The position numbers were made by a program, and so were the translations under genes. A DNA stretch of 34,975 bases from Chara braunii. Lineage: Eukaryota > Streptophyta > Charophyceae > Charales > Characeae. The number at the start of each line of letters is the position of its first letter. Position 1 is the first letter of the stretch. Under the pieces are notes generated by a model, which saw nothing but the letters and a program-made list of their open reading frames with translations, had not been told where the DNA came from and did no database searches. Positions 30,733-34,975 of this stretch are shown in pieces. The stretch is from assembly GCA_003427395.1 (NCBI GenBank), contig BFEA01000164.1, positions 2,349,603-2,384,577 of the forward strand. The letters are read 5' to 3'.

Positions 30733-33165
30733 AACTCAAATCTTGTCTTTTTCACTTGTAATCTTCATCATCTACTTGTTTTTCCACTCGGGAGTAAACC
30801 ATAATTCATGTGTTCATGTGTTCCTAGTGTTTTGGTGATGTAGAGTGCATGTATTGTCAATTTCTTCCCTCCTATGTGAATCGTAATTCATCTCCTAGTG
30901 TAGTTCAACTCAAATCTTGTCTTTTTCATTTGTAATCTTCATCGTCTACTTGTTTTTCCACTTGGGAGTAAATCGCAACTCATGTGTTGATGTTTTCTAG
31001 TGTTTTGGTGATGAAGAGCGCATGTATTGTCTATTTCTTCCCTCCAATGTGAATCGCAATTCATCTCCTAGTATAGTTGAGCTCAAATCTTGTCTTTCTC
31101 ACTTGTAATCTTCATCATCGACTTGTTTTTCCACTTGGGAGTAAATCGCAACTCATGTGTTGATGTTTCCTAGTGTTTTTGTGATGTAGAGTGCATGTAT
31201 TGTCCATTTCTCCCCTCATATGTGGATCGCAATTCATCTCCTAGTGTAGTTGAGCTCAAATCTTGCATTTTTCACTTGTAATCTTCATCATCTACTTGTT
31301 TTTCCACTTGGGAGTAAATCGCAGCTCGTGTGTTGATGTTTCCTAGTGTTTTTGTGATGTAGAGTGCATGTATTGTCCATTTCTTCCCCCGTATGTAAAT
31401 CGCAATTCATCTCCTAGTGTAGTTGAGCTCAAATCTTGTCTTTTTCACTTCTAATCTCCGTCATCTACTTGTTTTTTCACTTGGGAGTAAATCGCAACTC
31501 ATGTGTTGATGTTTCCTAGTGTTTTTGTCATGTAGAGTGCATGTGTTGTCCATTTCTTCCCTCCTATGTAAATCGCAATTCATCTCCTAGTGTAGTTGAA
31601 CTCAAATTTTGTCTTTTTTATTTGTAATCTTCATCATCTACTTGTTTTTCCACCTGGGACTAAATCGCAACTCATCTGTTGATGTTTCCTAGTGTTTTGG
31701 TGATGAAGAGTGCATGTATTGTCCATTTTTTCCCTCCTATGTGAATCGTAATTCATCTCCTAATACAGTTGAGCTCAAATCTTGTCTTTCTCACTTGTAA
31801 TCTTCATCATCTACTTGTCTTTCCACTTGGGAGTAAATCGCAACTCATGTGTTGATGTTTTCTAGTGTTTTTGTGATGTAGAGTGCATGTATTGTCAATT
31901 TCTCCCCTCCTATGTGGATCGCAATTCATCTCCTAGTGTTGTTGAGCTAAAATCTTGTCTTTTTCACTTGTAATCGTCATCATCTACTTGTTTTCCTACT
32001 TGGGAGTAAATCGCAACTCCTGTGATGATGTTTCCTAGTGTTTTTGTAATGTAGAGTGTATGTATTGTCCATTTCTCCCCTCCTATGTGAATCGCAATTC
32101 ATCTTCTAGTGTAGTTGAGCTCAAATCTTGTCTTTTTCACTTGTAATTTTCATCGTCTACTTGTTTTTCCACTTGGGAGTAAATCGCAACTCATGTGTTA
32201 ATGTTTCCTAGTGTTTTCGTGATGTAGAGTGTATGTATTGTCCATTTCTCCCTTTCTATGTGAATCGCAATTCATCTCCTAGTGTAGTTGAACTCAAATC
32301 TTGTCTTTTTCACTTGTAATCTTCATCATCTACTTATTTTCCTAGTTGGGAGTAAATCGCAACTCATGTGTTGATGTTTACTAGTGTTTTAGTGATGTAG
32401 AGTGCATGTATTGTCCATTTTCCCCCTCCTATGTGAATCGCAATTCATCTCCTAGTGTAGTTGAGCTCAAATCTTGTCTTTTTCACTTGTAATTTTCATC
32501 ATCTACTTGTTTTCCTACTTGGGAGTAAATCGCAACTCATGTGTTGATGTTTCCTAGTGTTTTGGTGATGTAGAGTGCATGTATTGTCAATTTCTCGCTC
32601 CCTATGTGAATCGCAATTCACCTCATAGTGCAGTTGAGCTAAAATTTTGTCTTGTTCACTTGTAATCTTCATCATCTATTTGTTTTCCTACTTGGGAGTA
32701 AATCGCAACTCATGTGTTGATGTTTACTAGTGTTTTAATGATGTAGAGTGCATGTATTATCCACTTCTCCACTTCTATGAGAATCGCAACTCATCTCCTA
32801 TGGTGGTTGAGCTCAAATCTTGCCATTGTCACTTGTCATCTTCGTTTCCTACTAGTTGCTCTACTTGGGTGTGAAGCGCTACACACATGTTGGTGTTAAC
32901 AAGTATTTGAGTGTTGTAATGTGTATGATATGTCCGTATCTTTATCCCTATGTGAATCACAACTCATCTCCTAGTGTAGTTGAACTCAAATCTTGTCATT
33001 TTCACTTGAAATCTTCATTTCCTACTAGTTTTTCTATTTGAATGTAAATCGCAACCTATGTCATGACATCAATATCTGTTTTGAGTGTGTAATGAGCGGG
33101 TTTTGCCCTCTCTTTCATCTCAATATGGATCGCAACTCATCCCCTAGTGTAGATTGTTGCAAAAC
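30733..33165. repeat. 173-bp satellite array, 14 units
   Basis: The word GTAGAGTGCATG (or variants) occurs at 30840, 31013, 31186, 31359, 31532, 31705, 31878, 32051, 32224, 32397, 32570, 32743, 32916 and 33089: thirteen successive intervals of exactly 173 bp. Substitutions are common but no net indel occurs. Each unit contains the box AATCGCAA-TCAT twice (92 and 81 bp apart) and CCTAGTGT twice, so the unit looks like an old dimer. The period is not divisible by three and no frame persists. Confidence 0.97.
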
Positions 33166-33780
33166 TTGTCTTTTCATTGTTCTTGATGCCGGGGTGTAAG
33201 GCGATGTGTTCCTTGGTGTTCCGCTGATTTCCCCCTAGTGTAGATTGCTGCAAAACTTGTCTTTTCACTGTTCTTGATGCCGGGATGTATGGCGATGTGT
33301 CCCTTGGTGTTCCGCTGATTTCCCCCTAAGATTGTTGCAAAACTTGTCTTCTTACTGATCTTGATGTCGGGGTGTATGGCAATGTGTCCCTTGGTGTTCC
33401 ACTGATTTCCCCCTAGTGTAGATTGTTGCAAAACTTGTCTTTTCGCTGTTCTTGATGCCGGGGTATATGGCGATGTGTCCCTTGGTGTTCCGCTGATTTC
33501 CCCCTAGTGAAGATTGCTACAAAACTTGTCTTTTCGTTGTTCTTGATGCTGGGGTGTATGGTGATGTGTCCCTTGGTGTTCCATTGATTTCCCCTAGTGT
33601 AGATTGTTGCAAAACTTGTCTTTTCGCTGTTCTTAATGTCGGGGTGTATGGCGGTGTATCCCTTGGTGATCAGCTGATTTCCCCCCTTGTGTTGATTGCT
33701 ACAAAACTTGTTTTTCACTGATTGTGATGCTTGAGTGTATGGCAGTGCATCCCGTGCTGTTCCGCTGATCCCCCTCGGTG
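33141..33780. repeat. 91-bp satellite array, about 7 units
   Basis: GATTGTTGC or GATTGCT-C recurs at 33152, 33243, 33330, 33421, 33512, 33602 and 33694 (mostly 90-92 bp, one 87). Units carry CCTAGTGTAGATTG and AAAACTTGTCTTTTC, close to CCTAGTGTAGTTG and AAATCTTGTCTTTTTC of the 173-bp array, so the two arrays share ancestry. Minus-strand frames through it are repeat artefacts. Confidence 0.93.
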
Positions 33781-34762
33781 TATATGAGTTCATGTTTGGG
33801 AATGTCCCGCCCGTTGTTTGTTTTTCACCTGTTCACCTACTCCGGTGCAGATCGGAACCTTAATCTTGGTACAGTCTAGTGCTTTAAGTAACCTAGGATG
33901 CTGGCGTTGTCTGATTCCGGCTGCTGCGTGAACTACTGTTTCCCTCCCCTTGCTCTAGAATGGATACCTTTTGAGTCCACCCCCCCGTGTTTTATTCGAA
34001 CACGGTAAGTAGGAGGTTCGATAGGCTGCTGTTTTCTGGTAGTTTGAGGGTCTGCTGTGCTTTCCCTCTGCTGGCAGCTGTAGGACTGCGGTCCTGGACA
34101 GAACCTGGCCAGCATAGACTGCTGACCCGAGAAAACGGTAGGGTAACCACCTTCGTTGCAAGGATCATGCGAAAACCGTAATCGGGCGGAATGCGGCCGA
34201 CTGCACGTCGACAGCGGTGCTACAGAAAGTTTGGGAATGAGGTCTGAGAAGGCTCAGACCTCATATTCTGGGTATGAACAGATGGCCTGCAGACCCAGCA
34301 GGCCGTCAGACTCCGTTTTCAAAAAAAATCAGAAAATTGACTTCCTCCGAACTGTTCGCCGGAAGCCGGCGGACGCCCGAAACAGGCAACCTGGCCCAAA
34401 CGGTGTTGGAATGACAGGAAATTTTGTGGAGGCCTTCCCTGTGATACAGTGAGAGGGCCCACCAAATCCTGTGTCATTCTGATAACGTTTGGGGCAGGTA
34501 ACACAGGACTGAGCACACCAATTTTTCACCCCTGCAAGAAAAACAGCAAAAGCGGTAAGCTACTGCAAACAGCAAAATTTGCAGATTCTGCAGGTTCCCA
34601 ACCAACTGTATCTGCTGCAACTGTGTGTTTTCTGCATATAGACTGTGGACTGAGCACCGTGGGAAATGTTTCTGCCTCCGGGACTAAGGGGTACGGCGGG
34701 CAATGAGCCCGGTCGCTTAGGGTAGGGGGCAACGCGGGGCCGAGGGTCACTTTGCACCCCGT
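33781..34762. other. Unrecognised sequence right of the satellites
   Basis: No supported gene. It contains a perfect 11-bp stem with a 4-nt loop at 34238-34263 (TGAGGTCTGAG / CTCAGACCTCA) and short CAG/CTG-rich words near 34540-34640. Frames up to about 98 codons have no recognisable features. Confidence 0.45.
34238..34263. repeat. Perfect 11-bp hairpin
   Basis: TGAGGTCTGAG, loop AAGG, CTCAGACCTCA. No T-run follows and the context is eukaryotic, so I do not call it a terminator. Confidence 0.8.
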
Positions 34763-34975
34763 CACCATCACCCGCACCCATTCACCATAGCCAACCTTCA
34801 CTTACCTTCTTCCACCTCCATCACCAGCACCCATCCACCATAGCCAACCTTCACTTACCTTCTTCCACCTCCGTCACTCTCACCCATCCACCATAGCCAA
34901 CCTTCACCTACCTTCTTCCACCTCCATTACCCGCACCCATCCACCATAGCCAACCTTCACCTACCTTCTTCCACC
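34763..34975. repeat. 53-bp minisatellite, runs off the window
   Basis: CCATAGCCAACCTTCAC occurs at 34785, 34838, 34891 and 34944, exactly 53 bp apart, with CTTACCTTCTTCCACCTCC in each unit. The array is still continuing at the window end. Confidence 0.97.

Noticed and set aside
30450-30804. Serine- and leucine-rich ORFs on plus, lysine-rich on minus
   Set aside because: All derive from the pyrimidine tract.
30733-33780. CRISPR-like array
   Set aside because: The units are contiguous tandem satellites with no separate repeat and unique spacer structure, in a eukaryotic context.
33413-33793. Minus-strand repetitive protein in the 91-bp array
   Set aside because: The unit length is 87-92 bp, so the frame is not constant, and the text is the satellite itself.
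34010-34025. B-box-like GGTTCGATA
   Set aside because: The last bases do not match GGTTCGANNCC and no A box lies upstream, so it is not a tRNA or SINE.
34238-34263. Rho-independent terminator
   Set aside because: Perfect stem but no T-run, and the surrounding sequence is eukaryotic.

Overview
This is repeat-dominated nuclear DNA of a eukaryote, most likely a plant. I find no intact host gene, no rRNA, no convincing tRNA and no CRISPR. The plant assignment rests on the plant-like Ty3/gypsy retroelement and on the abundance of long tandem arrays, microsatellites and degenerate transposon sequence. I lean towards a non-flowering plant (for example a bryophyte), but the sequence alone does not settle this. 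One ambiguous base lies at 17894.

Layout. (1) 1-1123: a (TC)n tract and unrecognised unique-looking sequence. (2) 1124-10517: three head-to-tail copies of a unit of about 3.8 kb. The first has a 618-bp internal deletion and the last is cut off at 10517. Each copy carries a cluster of 37-38-bp inverted repeats built on CCTGAAA/TTTCAGG, followed by an A-run. (3) 10518-26568: a block flanked by two arms of about 0.76-0.78 kb in INVERTED orientation, each with a 51-bp minisatellite. Inside lie four diverged tandem copies of an unrecognised protein of about 260 residues (11685-15135), a decayed Ty3/gypsy gag-pol (15608-22189; Gag, zinc knuckle, protease, RT, RNase H, integrase), a downstream acidic ORF with SUMO-interaction-like motifs (22508-23200), and minisatellite-rich sequence (24155-24800). 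(4) 26569-30720: a minus-strand gene fragment (26825-27440), then sequence resembling the 11.3-11.6 kb leader. It shares a 101-bp direct repeat, a 21-bp dyad and a recurring stem-N8-stem dyad with that leader, and contains a TATA box at 30057; it reads like a very large LTR or leader of a related element. (5) 30733-33165: a 173-bp satellite whose period is exact over 13 successive intervals, then a related 91-bp array (33141-33780). (6) 33781-34975: unrecognised sequence, then a 53-bp minisatellite that runs off the window.

The retroelement order is [4 x unknown ORF]-gag-PR-RT-RNase H-IN-[acidic ORF]. Every coding part carries stops and frameshifts, although the catalytic residues of RT, RNase H and integrase are all still present, so this copy is dead but recognisable. 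The four-copy ORF family upstream of gag and the fixed-spacing dyads shared by the leader regions are the parts I cannot match to any described retroelement module.
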